Positions 44,350 to 55,828 of a DNA stretch of 64,000 nucleotides are shown here, in pieces. A program made the position numbers and the translations under genes. The stretch is from the NCBI GenBank assembly GCA_037127255.1, contig JBANSL010000018.1, positions 24,463,175 through 24,527,174 of the forward strand, in the 5' to 3' direction. Within the stretch, counting starts at the first letter, position 1, and each line of letters begins with the position of its first letter. The notes under the pieces were generated by a model, which searched no databases, was not told the origin of the DNA, and saw nothing but the letters and a program-made list of their open reading frames with translations. The DNA is from Persicaria tinctoria. Lineage: Eukaryota > Streptophyta > Magnoliopsida > Caryophyllales > Polygonaceae.

Positions 44350-47300
44350 ATTGCCCTCTTATAAATCTAGTTTACAAGGAAAAAGATTAAGAAGAAAAGC
44401 CTATAGCATATTGAACAACTCCGTCATCACAGTACCTGCACTTCCTACATGAACATGGTTAGATATGTCAACCAAATATAGGAACTTAAAATCCAGCAGG
44501 AACCACTCATGGCACATCTAGCAAAATAAATGCAAACATATGGAGAATGCATCAACAGACCTCGAGTCCAAAGCTAGAAAACCAAGACAGGGTCACAATG
44601 ACCCAAGACAGAGAGACTTTGAGGGGATGGAACCCTCTAATCTCCAAGACAGATAGGGCTAAGCAAGTAGTGCCCTCTTAAAGGGTAACTTCAAGCAAGC
44701 AATGCCCTCTGAAGGGAAACAAACCAAGCAAGAAATCAGTTAACATGAAACTGAATTTTTGGCAAGTGTTAACCCTTGGACAGTTCAAAGCATCTCAATC
44801 TCGTCTAGCTTGACCAAGGACAGGACTAGCATCTCAATCTCGTATAGCTAGTCATATGTCACTGCTTATGAAATCCTAAGACATGTAGGAAAAAACTCAA
44901 AGACTCAACTGATTTAGTATAGCATGTAACCACATAAGTGAACAAGCACCAAAGACAATGCAAACTAAAGAGTCTATGAATTAGGAGCAGCAAACACCAA
45001 GCACCAGAGCATGTTATCCAAGTATAAGCAGGTAAAACATGTATGTAAACCATGCATTTTAACTCAGATTGGAAACATGACAACAGAAATCAGCAACATA
45101 ACAATATCCAAGTATAGGCAAGTAAAACATGCGCACACAAGCAAGACATGCATATTATGCATCTGGACTCGGACAAAGAGTTGCTGATTTTTTGGACACA
45201 AGGCAGCTAATTACAGCTGGCTTTGGACACAAGACAGCAAGAGGGGAACAAATAGTATGCAAGGGAAACAAACAACATGCAATGATCTTATAAGAGCATG
45301 AATTTTTGCAAAACATGATCAAAAGATACATATAAGCAGCTGTAAAAAGCTATCCATCACCAACTACAGAGCAAACTCCACCAAAATTATTTCTGGCAAA
45401 TTTCTACCTAAATCATGCAAGTTTTTGAAAAATAAACTCAGCCAGAAAAGTCATATGTATAGATAGCAATTCACATGCACATGTTTCACAAACATGACAA
45501 GTTTATAGCAAACAACACATATGCAAATACTTCTCAACACAAGGCAAGTTTGTTTTAAAAACTGGAAAAGCATGAAAAATTAGGGTAGAAGTACTAACTT
45601 TCCCCACCAAGTTTGGTGAGTTCACAAGTTGGTTAGCCCTTTCCCCACCAGATTTTGTGACTTTGCAAGCTGTTTTACACATCCCCTTTCTTCTTCCAAC
45701 TTTGGTGATGGAGATCCTCCACGTTCAACTAGCTTGGGTGTGCTCCAATGAGACAACCACCACCTTATAGCTATTGGGCAGGGAGGTGACTCTTGTCACA
45801 CATCTTCCTTTCATATGAGAGTTGCCTGTCAACACACACAATAGCACACACGCTCAGTGCATCAAGCAATTCTCTTAGGAAAATTTCAAAGTATAGGAAG
45901 AACTCTCACTATGAACTTGCAATAGATTTTTAACTCACAAAAGAGAAATTAATCTATAAGAGAACATAGAGAAGCTGTTATGTCATAGGTGCTACTGAAT
46001 GGAGCATATGAGGCACACAAGGCAGACAACCAAGCTCATACACAGTAGGCACATACACAAGTATAAATCCTGGAGTCAAGAATTCTACAACTAAGCAATT
46101 AGTTGATGCAAAACATAGATATCTCAAAGATACTCAAGTAAGCATGCATGAACTCATAGACAAGAAGGAAATATACATCACCAGGTAAATCCTAATATCA
46201 TGATTTCTAAACCTAAACCTTGTTCAGGTAAGAGCATATGATCACAAAGATGTCATGCCACTTTTACATGGAAATCAATGAATGAAGGATTCACATAAAC
46301 ATCATAAAACCAGCAGATTTTGCACTCAAAAGGTAAGACAACAGCAAGGTTTAACCTAACAAAAGTGCAAGCCATCAGAATCATGGTTTATGCAGAAATA
46401 CAAGATCAAGCAAAGTTGATCTTTATCAAGTAAATCAAGCATAGTTATAATTCAAGCACACCAAAGGTGTCTTAAGAATTTGCAACATGCTCAGAATTAC
46501 TTATAAAGGGAACAATACCAGTTTTAACAAAGGAAAAACACAAACTGTATCACTAAGGCTTAACTAGAGAACACAAAACTCATAGAGAGACATATGCAAG
46601 AGACCAATCAAACTGAAAATAGGAGATAAAAGGTGTAAGAAAGACTCCCTTTGGTCTTCTTTTAACAAATCTTCGATAAAGCAAGCATCTCCAAGGATAC
46701 CATCATTATGGTTTCCTAGTCATCTTGACATTTGATACTACTTCCATCTTGAAGGAATGCCACCTAGCTGATTCCTGATATGAACACCATCCATTTTCAG
46801 TTCTTCTAAGGTCTTGACATCTCCTTTTAATATTTCCTTGCACAAGAAATAAAGAGTTAGTTCTCATGAAGTAAGCCAAGTAAAGATCATAAGGTTTTCC
46901 TATAAACTGGAGCAGACAAGCAACCATGGAAATTCCACACATTCAGAACTTCATTTCATCTCAAATTATGCAAAAATGAGAAGAAAAACAGATCTGAGCA
47001 AATGCCTATAAAACACATGTAACTACCAATGAAGAGCATGAAATTTCTGCATAAATATATCATGAATGAGTATATTAGTGCAGCAACACAAAACAACTCA
47101 AAATGATAGGTAGTTATGCAAGGAATGAACCAGTTTTAAGGCAAGAAGGAATTTCATAACATATATCCATGCATGTGACAGAAACTGAACCTAATATCTC
47201 AAGATAAAAGGTCAAGGAAAAACACATTATCAACAAGAGACAAAGGCAAGCAAGAGAAGCTATCTTAATCTGTCACATGAGACAAGAGAAGAAAGCTACA

Positions 47301-48512
47301 AGCAGCTGCACAACAAGCCTAAAGAAGGGTTTACAAGTTTAGTCACATGAACCATAGAATTAGCAAGAAAGCAAGCATCAATATTATTACCGTGATCAAG
47401 AGTAATAAACAACTTATGAGATCTAGCAAGAATTCTAATGGAAAAACACTTTAGGAACCAAACTTAACCAAATGAATAGGCAAGAGTCCCAAGTCATGAT
47501 AATGTAAAAGCCACAATGGATAATAATGGAGAAGGCATAGGATAAATGTGAGAAGAGAGAACACATAAAAATCATCACTTAGAAACTTCAAGAAAAAACT
47601 CCATATCAAGAGGAAATCGACAAGCAAGTATAGATACTTTAAGAAGCTGAAAAAATTCCATGATAAACACATAAATAAATCAGCAATCAAGTATCACATG
47701 CTAGGAAGACTCTTAACATAGTCAAGAACTTCAATATAGATTTCATCTGAATGGAATAACAAGAAAAACAGGGCATCCATCAGCAAAGCTGAACACAGAT
47801 TCAGTGAGGATGCATGAGAAGTCTCAAAGTTTCAATTTAGCGCAGATATGAGAGGATAGAGCACATAGAAGCATATAGACATCAACATAGAAACTTTAAG
47901 AGAATTCATAATTTCCACTCAAACAGAAATTGAGAGACACCTTGATAATACTTATAAATGCTGAAAATTAAGAGATATACTCATGAATAAATCAACAAAC
48001 AAGTATTACAAGCCAAGAAGATTCCTAAGCACACAAGGAACTTCATCTCATATTTCTTATAGAAGAGGAAAAACATGACAAACCATGAAACACTTATATG
48101 GGGCTGAATTTAAAGCATCTAAACATGAAAGCAAAATTCAGCAAGTGTTTTATGTCTCAAACAAGTTTCTGGACAGCAACAAAACAGTCCATATATCACT
48201 CCAAAAGACCACACAATCAAGTCTAAAAAACAAGAAACTCATATATAGCATATAGAGGATCATCAAGAACATTTTAGACATGAAAATTCAGCAAGAATTC
48301 ATAAAATCAGACCATAAATAAGAGCACAACAATTCAGAATATATAGCCCCTGAAAACAGCCTCCAATCAGTTCATATAGCCCAGATTTCAGCACAAATAC
48401 ACATGAAAATGCATAAATCCGAAACCAAGCAAAAACAGAATAATGGACAGTTGTTCAAAGCCAACAAATAAGCAGCGGAAGATGCGAATCGAACATATGC
48501 TCTGATACCAAG
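44350..48512. other. Non-coding interior of the LARD element
   Basis: A-rich on the plus strand, with recurring AAGCAAG, AACATGCA and AGCAAAC words. No frame longer than about 80 codons was seen and none recognised. It may act as packaged RNA only. Confidence 0.7.
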
Positions 48513-49338
48513 TGTTGTAAATCGAGGTTGCACTCATTAAAGGTCCAATTAGGGTCGAAGTGGTCAATTAGTCCGGTTTAAACACAAGGATCTAGATTGA
48601 TTCTAAACAAAGAAACCGAAAGGAAAGATAACATGGACACACACGATATGTTTACGAGGTTCGGGCTAATCCCTACGTCCCCGGCTCTAGATGTCATCCA
48701 ATATGCTCTAATAGGCAAATCGAGAACAAACGATACAAAGATCCTACGAGGGCAAATACTAGACTGAAATACAATAGAAGGAACAAGAAAAATCAGCACA
48801 CTAAGCAATAGTAACGACAAGGAATGGGAACCCCCTGATATGAGCCAACTTCAGCCCGGAGAAGCTCGTCGATTCGGCAACAGCAGTGTCGTCGGTGAGC
48901 ACCGATGGTCCTCGAAGTTCCAGTCCTTCTTGAACGCCCTTGCTGGTTTCTCCTTCTCCATTTCAGTCCTTCCGATAGCCCTTATGGATCTCCTCGGTAT
49001 CGCTGCTCAAGCTCAGTTCACATGGAGATTGCTCAACGAGCCTCTCTCACTGATGAACCCAAGCTCGAGCCTCTCTCTATCTTCTTCTCTCGGCTTCAGC
49101 TTCTTCGAACAGAGCCCGAAACCCTAGCCTTGACTCTCCTGATTTCAGCCATGGGAGAGGAGCTCCCAGGCTCCCTTTGGAGCGGCGCTACAATGCCCGT
49201 CTCTAAGATTAGGGTTTCCAGCTAGAGACCTTATAAAAGGTCCAAAGGAGGCAACGGTCGAAAATAGAGACGTTGGACAAAGCTGGGCTTGGGCCTAAAG
49301 GCCCAATTCCTAGTAAACTAGAATTACAATTCTCAACA
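48513..49338 (-). repeat. 5' LTR of the LARD element
   Basis: 826 bp, same length as the partner at 43524-44349. Adjacent on its left is the initiator-Met primer site (48499-48510, minus strand). Confidence 0.9.
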
Positions 49339-49343
49339 ATATG

Positions 49344-49628
49344 TGAGCTATTTAGGACCTGCTCTCTCCCTCTTTTTCTTTTATATAAATCCACCCCTTA
49401 TACTTATTATTTTAGAAGCAACTTCTTTGTTAAAATTTGTGCCACGTGTCCTTCCTTTGCAACCTTTCTCCTCAACTGCTTCAATCCCACGTTCTCTCCT
49501 ACGAACGCACCTATTTGCTCTTTGCATCATCACCGTTATCTTCCATATGGGTTGCTCCACCAAGTATCGGTCGTTTCATCTGAAATCAATACCAGTTCGA
49601 TAAACGCCCTAAATTTCAATTTGATTAT
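49344..49628 (+). promoter_or_regulatory. Probable promoter and leader of the Nudix gene
   Basis: A TATA-like TTATATAAAT lies at 49381-49390, about 240 bp before the first ATG. The upstream part of this promoter has been separated by the LARD insertion at 49338. Confidence 0.4.
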
Positions 49629-50241
49629 ATGAAAAAACTCCCTTCAAGTCTAATTTACCCAAATTCTCGCCGTCTCGGTCTCCAACTTCTTCAAATCTTC
49701 CCAAATACCATGGCAGCTTTGGCTCAGCAGCTCCGCCTCTACAGCCCCGGCGACGACGACGATGTTTCCAAAGAAATCGAAGATCGATCTAACAAGGTGG
49801 TATCCCAAGTGGGTTTCCCCGAATCTTCAATCCTAATTGGGCAAACCCTCAATCAGGCAGAGAACAAGAGCGGAGGCCAGTTCAACCCCAAGAAAGTTGT
49901 TGTTCTCCTCTGCCTCTTTGAAGAAGACAATGGCAATCTTCAGGTCATTCTCACCAAACGATCTTCCAGTCTCAACACTCACTCGGGTCTGGTCTGAATC
50001 TACCTGGGGTTTCTTCAATTGATTGATCATATGCTGATTTTTGTTTTCACTTTGATTTTTTATGATGGGGTTTGTTGGTTGTTGAGGGGGTTTGCAAGGG
50101 AAGTGGCATTGCAAGGTGGGAAGATGGATGAAGGGGATAAAGATGAAGTCGAGACAGCTACAAGGGAAGCTCATGAGGAGATTGGGTTGGATCCACCTCT
50201 TGTGAATGTTGTCACTTTTCTTGAGCTTTTCCTGTCCAAGG
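49629..50241 (+). pseudogene. 5' part of a CoA-type Nudix hydrolase gene
   Basis: Exon 1 runs from the ATG at 49629 to about 49987. It reads through a possible organelle-targeting N-terminus into KKVVVLLCLFEEDNGNLQVI and LTKRSSSLNTHSG, the N-terminal half of the NuCoA motif. Exon 2 (about 50100-50240) gives EVALQGGKMDE, TATREAHEEIGLDPP and VTFLELFLSK, containing the Nudix box. Family members (Arabidopsis NUDT11/15/22 type) cleave CoA in cytosol or mitochondria. Oddities: the LPGG proline is Gln, consensus donor and acceptor do not join in frame by my reading, and the remaining exons of the family are absent downstream. I call it a truncated pseudogene. Confidence 0.75.
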
Positions 50242-50424
50242 TATCAACTCAATCTATCCTTTTATAGATTCTCTGCTGTAAAATTGGTGTGAATTTGTAA
50301 CAGGGTTTTCTTATGACAGTCTAAATGTAAGTTTTAGTTTGTATTTTGTGTTCTCTTCATAGATAATTGTGGTAATATGTGTTTTTTGGATACTTCACCT
50401 AATTGACGGTGTTTAATCGATGCA

Positions 50425-50548
50425 GAGTAAGCAGGTGAGGTAGAAAGAGGCTAGCGAAAATGGTGTAACTGCCAAGGGAAGGAAGGAGGAGGTTGTCAGT
50501 TTGTCTAGGGAATACACCATTAACTTCCACAAGCCCTTGCACAACTGG
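50425..50548 (+). pseudogene. Ribosomal protein L31 fragment
   Basis: After an acceptor-like GATGCAG at 50424, one frame reads AKGRKEEVVSLSREYTINFH then KPLHNW. This matches the KGRKEEVV..REYTINLHKRLH start of eukaryotic 60S protein L31 (eL31), with a two-residue insertion and changes. A TAG lies upstream in the same frame. No other L31 exon is seen, so it is a fragment. Confidence 0.7.
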
Positions 50549-51389
50549 TACTTTCTCTCCCTGTTTCTTCGTTTCACCGATTGACCTTTTCGAGATTGAT
50601 TTCGTTATAGGTTGTTACATACATAGACACATGTTGCTTTGCATTGTTGATATTGTATTGTGGTGATTTGTAAAAGCGATTTTGATATTGATACAACTGT
50701 TTTAGTTTATTTGCTTTGAAATTATCCCATCAGATTGAAATGATATTCTACATATAGCTTGAAATGATCAACACCCATCCAAATATATTATTGAGACTAT
50801 TCAATACTCCCCCTTGTGAACGAATTTGATATTAATACAACTGTTTTGTGCCGGTGAAGTAGAGATTCTTGTTCATCATAATCCATTTTGTGAGAGTGGA
50901 ATATTTTCTATTCATGGTCTCTAGATTTAGTTGGTATGCCCATACTTCTCACAGGCATGGAAGGCTCCCATCATTCAATGATTTCGATCCATGTTCTCCT
51001 AATCTTCTCTTCTCCTCCTTATACTATCAATTAATTATGGTATTTTGTTTTCTTTCTTCATCAATTACAGTGGTTTTGCCGACTTGAAAATCTCAATTCG
51101 ACGTGGCGCCGCTACGGGAGTGCAAACTTTGCAATTGGACTCAATCGCAATGATAAAAGGACGTTCGATTTGAGAGACGATGGCTTTGGTTTGGTTGGCA
51201 TTTTTCCAAATCATAAATGATAAACCTTTTAGACAAGATGCACATGTCTTTTAACTTTTATCATATTATTCAGTAGATGAGCTAGAGGGGAGAATTCTCT
51301 TAAAAAAGAGAAGTTGCAGTTTGATCTTATTTAGCTTTTGGCAGTGTTAGTTGTTATTGTTGTAACATCATTTCTACACTCTTCTGCAG
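50549..51389. other. Intron-like sequence between gene fragments
   Basis: AT-rich. A stretch at 51069-51210 has a long open frame (WFCRLENLNSTWRRYGSANF) that I do not recognise. Confidence 0.3.
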
Positions 51390-51503
51390 GCCAAACTTTC
51401 CTCTATGGATGATCAGTCCTGGAAAGAAAGAGAAGATGCAGTTTTGTGCATTGGTGTTGTGGCTGAAGGTTGCATTAATGGTCTATACCCTCTTCTGTCT
51501 GAG
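51390..51503 (+). pseudogene. Transportin (karyopherin beta-2) exon fragment
   Basis: A 114-bp exon with consensus borders (CTTCTGCAG before, GTGATC after) is open for 38 codons: AKLSSMDDQSWKEREDAV, then LCIGVVAEGCINGLYPLLSE. The [27 protein letters not shown] block is highly characteristic of transportin-1 HEAT repeats, the nuclear import receptor. No flanking transportin exon was found, so it is an isolated copy. Confidence 0.8.
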
Positions 51504-53204
51504 GTGATCTTCTTATATTTTTGAAAAAAATGTCAATAAGTGTTTGCGAGTAGAAATTTGTTGATTTAAGTATTGTATTTTTTCTTCATTTCATTTTGAG
51601 TATACTACTACATCCCAACAATTGTCATGGGCATTATTGTGTCAGGGTTGATAGGTGGAACCTTTCTTGACCAGATACGAGATCAGGTGGCTTCTCTTTC
51701 TTTTTTCCCATTTTAATGATTGTTGATAGTGTTGGTTTCAACATGTAATGGATACCTTGTAATTCTCCATCTCTCTGTGTTTTATTCTTCCATTTTCTCT
51801 TTCATGAGTGAATATCAATAACATCTTAATTTAAAGATTTATAGGTTGGTTTTGTAACTATTGTAATCACTTTGTATTTTGGATTTTTTGTTGGAGTCTG
51901 GGATAGAGAGATCTCTGATCTGGCATTCCTTAGCGTGCTCAAATGATCATCTATTCATCAATTTGTAACTATAGAGAATTGAAGATGAATATTTTGGCTC
52001 AGCTCAGACTCAATTAGGGGTTAGGGGGTTCAATTAGGGGTTCGGGGTTTTAATTAGAGAATTAGAGAAAAGCACGGGTACTAGAACCTATGGCTATAAC
52101 AAAATGGAACATTGACATGGAGATGAATATTTTGTTTGGAGCTTATGATTTGTAACTTGGGATCCAGTTTGAGATTTTTTTGTTTGGAGCTTTTTTTTTT
52201 CCATTTTGATTTGTTTGGAGTTTGGATCTATTTCTTGATTACTTCCTTGTGGTTTGCTAACCCCTCAAGGCTTGTGAATTTATACTGGATAAATTGGTAT
52301 GCATTGTGTGCAGTTTGAAGATTTCCAAAGCAAATGGGCATTCAAGTTGTTGCAACACTATAGGCATAACTATAGAATGTTTAATGATGATGTACATGTA
52401 CAACTTTTTGCCCCATGTAATTTTTGTTACTTGTAGCTTAAATTGTGATTTTTTTTTATTTCCTTTTGGTTCTTGATGAAACTAAACAATGTTTTTTTAT
52501 TGACAACTATGCCACATATTTTAGATTGAGCTTTAACAGGATTTCCGATTCTGGATGTAGTATAATTATCAATAATTTAGCAGCATCTCTTTTGGGTTCA
52601 TTTTCTCTTTATTTATTGAAGTTGCTTTTCTGACCGATAAAGATCACTACTAAGTTACATCATTGATGTATTTTTGGTCTTAATATGTAGAACAATAGGT
52701 GTTGCAATTGCTGGTTTTTTGGAGTTGTGAGGGCTCAGGGAAGACCAATGATTGACTTCCCCAAGCAAAAAAAATGTTGTTGCTTGGGCTCAGTGCAGGA
52801 ATTGGTGTTTTTAATGCTGCTAGGAAAAGCATGGCAAGGATGTTGGGAATGTGCTTTTTTATCTATAGCTGAAATTAGGAATCTTTTAGTAAAAAGTGAT
52901 GTATTTGCCCGTTAAATCATAACATTTTTGAGAAATTTGATCAGGTTCAATCATGAATTAGCTCATTTTTTACCAGGTTTATGCACAGATATTCAAATCA
53001 AGAAACTGGCTGCCTCCTTTAATTTGGGGCTTGAAGTTTGGTTTGTTGAACATTTGGTTGTTTTGTTTCCGTTTTGTGTTGTGGCTTGAAGTGTGGTTTG
53101 TTTAAACATTTACAATTTCCTTATGCTGTTAATGTTATTTGTCTTTTTGGGATTATATAATTTTATTTGAATGATATATTTAATTGTCTATTTGACATTC
53201 AGTT
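51504..53204. other. Unassigned sequence, possible further gene fragments
   Basis: Mostly AT-rich and intron-like. Short exon-like pieces at about 51610-51690 and 52690-52870 (open patches such as GVFNAARKSMARMLGMCFF) could be captured exons but were not recognised. Confidence 0.3.
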
Positions 53205-53596
53205 TTCGATATCGAATAAACAAGAAGTTAATTATATAAACATCTGAAAAGAAATACTCAACTGGAGGTTACCTTTGGAATATATGGACTCCATGGTAAC
53301 ACGCAACACCTTAAAACCATCCCAAAAATGAATCTATAGTTTTCCTCCAGTTGGTTTCACAGCAAAGGTGTGAAATATTTCATGGTCGTGAAAATTAGTG
53401 TTCGATATTGAATAAAAAAGAAGTTAATTATATAAACATCTGAAAAGAAATACTCAAATGGAGGTTACCTTTGAAATATATGGACTTCATGGTAACACGC
53501 AACACTTTAAAACCATCCCAAAAATGAATCTATAGTTTTACTCCAACTGGTTTCACGGCAAGGGTGTGAAATATTTCATGGCCATGAAAAGCAATT
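53205..53596. repeat. 196-bp tandem duplication
   Basis: Two copies (53205-53400 and 53401-53596) align along their length with roughly a dozen substitutions. A third, truncated start (CATATCGAATAC) follows at about 53600. Confidence 0.85.
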
Positions 53597-53649
53597 TTCC
53601 ATATCGAATACAATTTGAATATAACAACCAAAAAATTTATGGTGGTGAG

Positions 53650-53748
53650 GTTCAGTGGCGGTCCCAAGTGGACTTGGGGTGGCTTTAATTTGCAAGACAA
53701 TGGACCCGAGTTCGATTCTCCATCCGTCCCTCTTTTTTGTTTTGCCTT
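53650..53748 (+). mobile_element. Possible tRNA-derived SINE piece
   Basis: A B-box-like GAGTTCGATTCTCC occurs at 53708-53721, about 45 bp downstream of a weak A-box-like GTCCCAAGTGG. It ends in a T-rich and TA-rich tail. No target duplication found. Low certainty. Confidence 0.3.

Positions 53749-53828
<80 letters not shown>
53749..53828. repeat. (TA)n microsatellite
   Basis: About 80 bp of TA units with three CA interruptions. It gives meaningless Ile-Tyr reading frames on both strands. Confidence 0.95.
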
Positions 53829-53831
<3 letters not shown>

Positions 53832-53970
53832 AGTTCAAAGACAAAGTTGTCTCTATTTTTCACGGTCGCACAGAGACACGCAACGTCAAAGCCCTAAGAC
53901 GAAGCGCGGTAAAGAGAGCGATTCCCCGAGCTGCCGGCGCCGTTGCAAGGTCCACCTCCGACCGAGCCAT

Positions 53971-54084
53971 CGAGCTCCACCCAACACTCGGCCCGCACTC
54001 CACTCCCGTCTCCCGCACAGGCTACGTCGAGCTCCACCCAACACTCGGCCCGCACTCTACTCCCGTCTCCCGCACAAGCGCCAC
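53971..54084. repeat. 57-bp GC-rich tandem duplication
   Basis: CGAGCTCCACCCAACACTCG begins copies at 53971 and 54028, a period of 57 bp (19 codons). It lies in a GC-rich leader-like exon that ends at a donor-like site near 54124. Confidence 0.8.
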
Positions 54085-54940
54085 AACAAGGCGCCTTTGT
54101 TCTTCTTCGATCTAGACCTTCAAGGTTGGTAGTTTTTTTCCTCTATCTTTTAATTTTATTGTTATTAAGTTCAATTGGTTAAGATTAGAATGAATTTAGA
54201 TTAGACTTAGTGGATTTGAGAATCAATTTGTGGAAATTTCGATTAGGGTTTGTGATAAAGAAATTTGTGAATTTGTGCTTTGGCATTGGAATTGTGGTGT
54301 ATGTTTTTGAGAAAGAAATTTGGGAATTTTTTGTTTGTGATAGGAACTTATGGTTTGTGGATTTGTTTTGTGCCATGAGAACCCAGTTTTTTCCCTCTTT
54401 TTTTGTTCCTTTTTTTGGTTGATCTTGTAATTGTTTCTCGTGGTCTGGTGCAACGATTATCTGTGATGCTTTTGGATCTAGAACTGGAGTTTAAGTTGCT
54501 TAATTATGGTCGATCTGATCAAGCACGAACTTTGTTTTATATTGAATTCCCGTTAATTCTTTTAAGACTGGGTTTGAATTGTGTCAGGAGTTATATAAGC
54601 TGCTAGATCTGCTTGGTCTTGCACTTCATAGAAGCGGCCGATCAGATCTTAAATTTGATTTTGAATTTAAAGAACTTTGAATCTCCTGCTGCTTGGATTC
54701 CTTCTGTTGCAATTGTTTTTAATCTCTTTATAATAATTGCTTTTGCGTGCGGTTTCTTTAGATCATGATCTTATATTGCTATTGAAGCAGGATGTACTCA
54801 CAATTTAAGGTTATACCAATACCAAGTATCAGTCTTTTTATTCATTATTCCATTACTTTGATTAATACTTTTTTTGTGTGTGTGATTTTTAGTGCTAAAA
54901 GTCTTACTTCATTTCGGCACCTTTGTAGGATCCATTCATT

Positions 54941-55200
54941 TTACCTCGAATCATCAGTTGTCTTTATGAAGATCTCTTCTGTGTGGATCCTCTTCTTACT
55001 TGAGTTTAGGAGACTATATTTCTATATCATGAGATTCAGTTTAATAGAATCTGAGTTTTTCAAGGTTTAATTTACTCGAATAATCAGTTTTCTTCATAAA
55101 GATCTCTTCTGAGTGGATCCTCTTCTTACTTGGGTTTAGGAGACTATAATTTATCATGATTTATGAGATTCATTTTAATAGAATTTGAGTTTTCAAGGTT
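54941..55200. repeat. 130-bp tandem duplication
   Basis: Two diverged copies (54941-55070 and 55071-55200) share GAAGATCTCTTCT/AAAGATCTCTTCT and GTGGATCCTCTTCTTACTTG. Non-coding, within intron-like sequence. Confidence 0.75.
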
Positions 55201-55606
55201 TGATCTAGCTGTTTACTTGCCTACCAGGAAATATTGGTATATTTACCATTCAATCGATTGTTCTGGTGTAATTTCTTCAAAAAGATTTGATAGAATTGGA
55301 CTTGGTGAATTTATTTTTCAAGTGGTGGGTTCTCTTTCATTTTGTCTTTGAATTTGAATATGATTCTCGGTTGCTTTTGTATCCCACTTTCTGTTTCTTA
55401 ATTGTCAAGATGCACTATACAAGCGATATATTAATCTTACCACTTTGGAGAAAAACTTTGAGGAATAATGGTTGAGCAAAACATGTATAGGAGATGAAAT
55501 TCGTTTAGGTGTTTGAGCATGTTTTTGTAAAATGACGTGATTTAACCTTTGGTGTATTTGATGTTTTACATTAATCTTATACTTGAGTTGAATGGTAATT
55601 GTAGAT

Positions 55607-55828
55607 ATGGCAAGAACTAGAGCATCCAAGACTAGAGAGGCACCTAAGCCCAAGAGACAAAAGACATCAGCGTCTGCGAAGGAAACTCTGCGGCGGAAGG
55701 CTTCTAGGGGAAATTCTGGTCCCTCTTCTAGAGCCAACAACCCAACGAATCCTACTGCTGGAGAGTCTGGCGTATATGGTATTATGTTCAAAGATGGTGC
55801 CAGCAAAAATCTCGATACGATGATCTAA
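55607..55828 (+). CDS. Short basic protein, unrecognised
   Basis: A 73-codon frame begins MARTRASKTREAPKPKRQKT just after an acceptor-like ATTGTAG (55604). It is Lys/Arg/Ser-rich at the N-terminus and ends at the TAA/TGA cluster near 55828. The sequence after the stop (55830-55915) stays open in another frame. Such basic starts occur in plant transposon gag-like proteins and in nuclear proteins. It may be a fragment, and I assign no function. Confidence 0.3.
   Translation: MARTRASKTREAPKPKRQKTSASAKETLRRKASRGNSGPSSRANNPTNPTAGESGVYGIMFKDGASKNLDTMI

Larger units (their letters stand above)
43524..49338 (-). mobile_element. LTR retrotransposon without coding capacity (LARD type)
   Basis: Two 826-bp LTRs (43524-44349 and 48513-49338) begin TGTTGTAAATC and end CTCAACA. 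By eye they differ at about 16 positions. A perfect 5-bp duplication ATATG is present at 43519-43523 and 49339-49343. The minus-strand primer site TGGTATCAGAGC (48499-48510) next to the right LTR gives the orientation. The 4.2-kb interior has no reading frame resembling gag or pol. This is the layout of large retrotransposon derivatives, which move with proteins from another element. Confidence 0.92.

Noticed and set aside
53530..53897. Open frames rich in Ile-Tyr on both strands
   Set aside because: They are translations of the (TA)n microsatellite at 53749-53828 and have no coding meaning.
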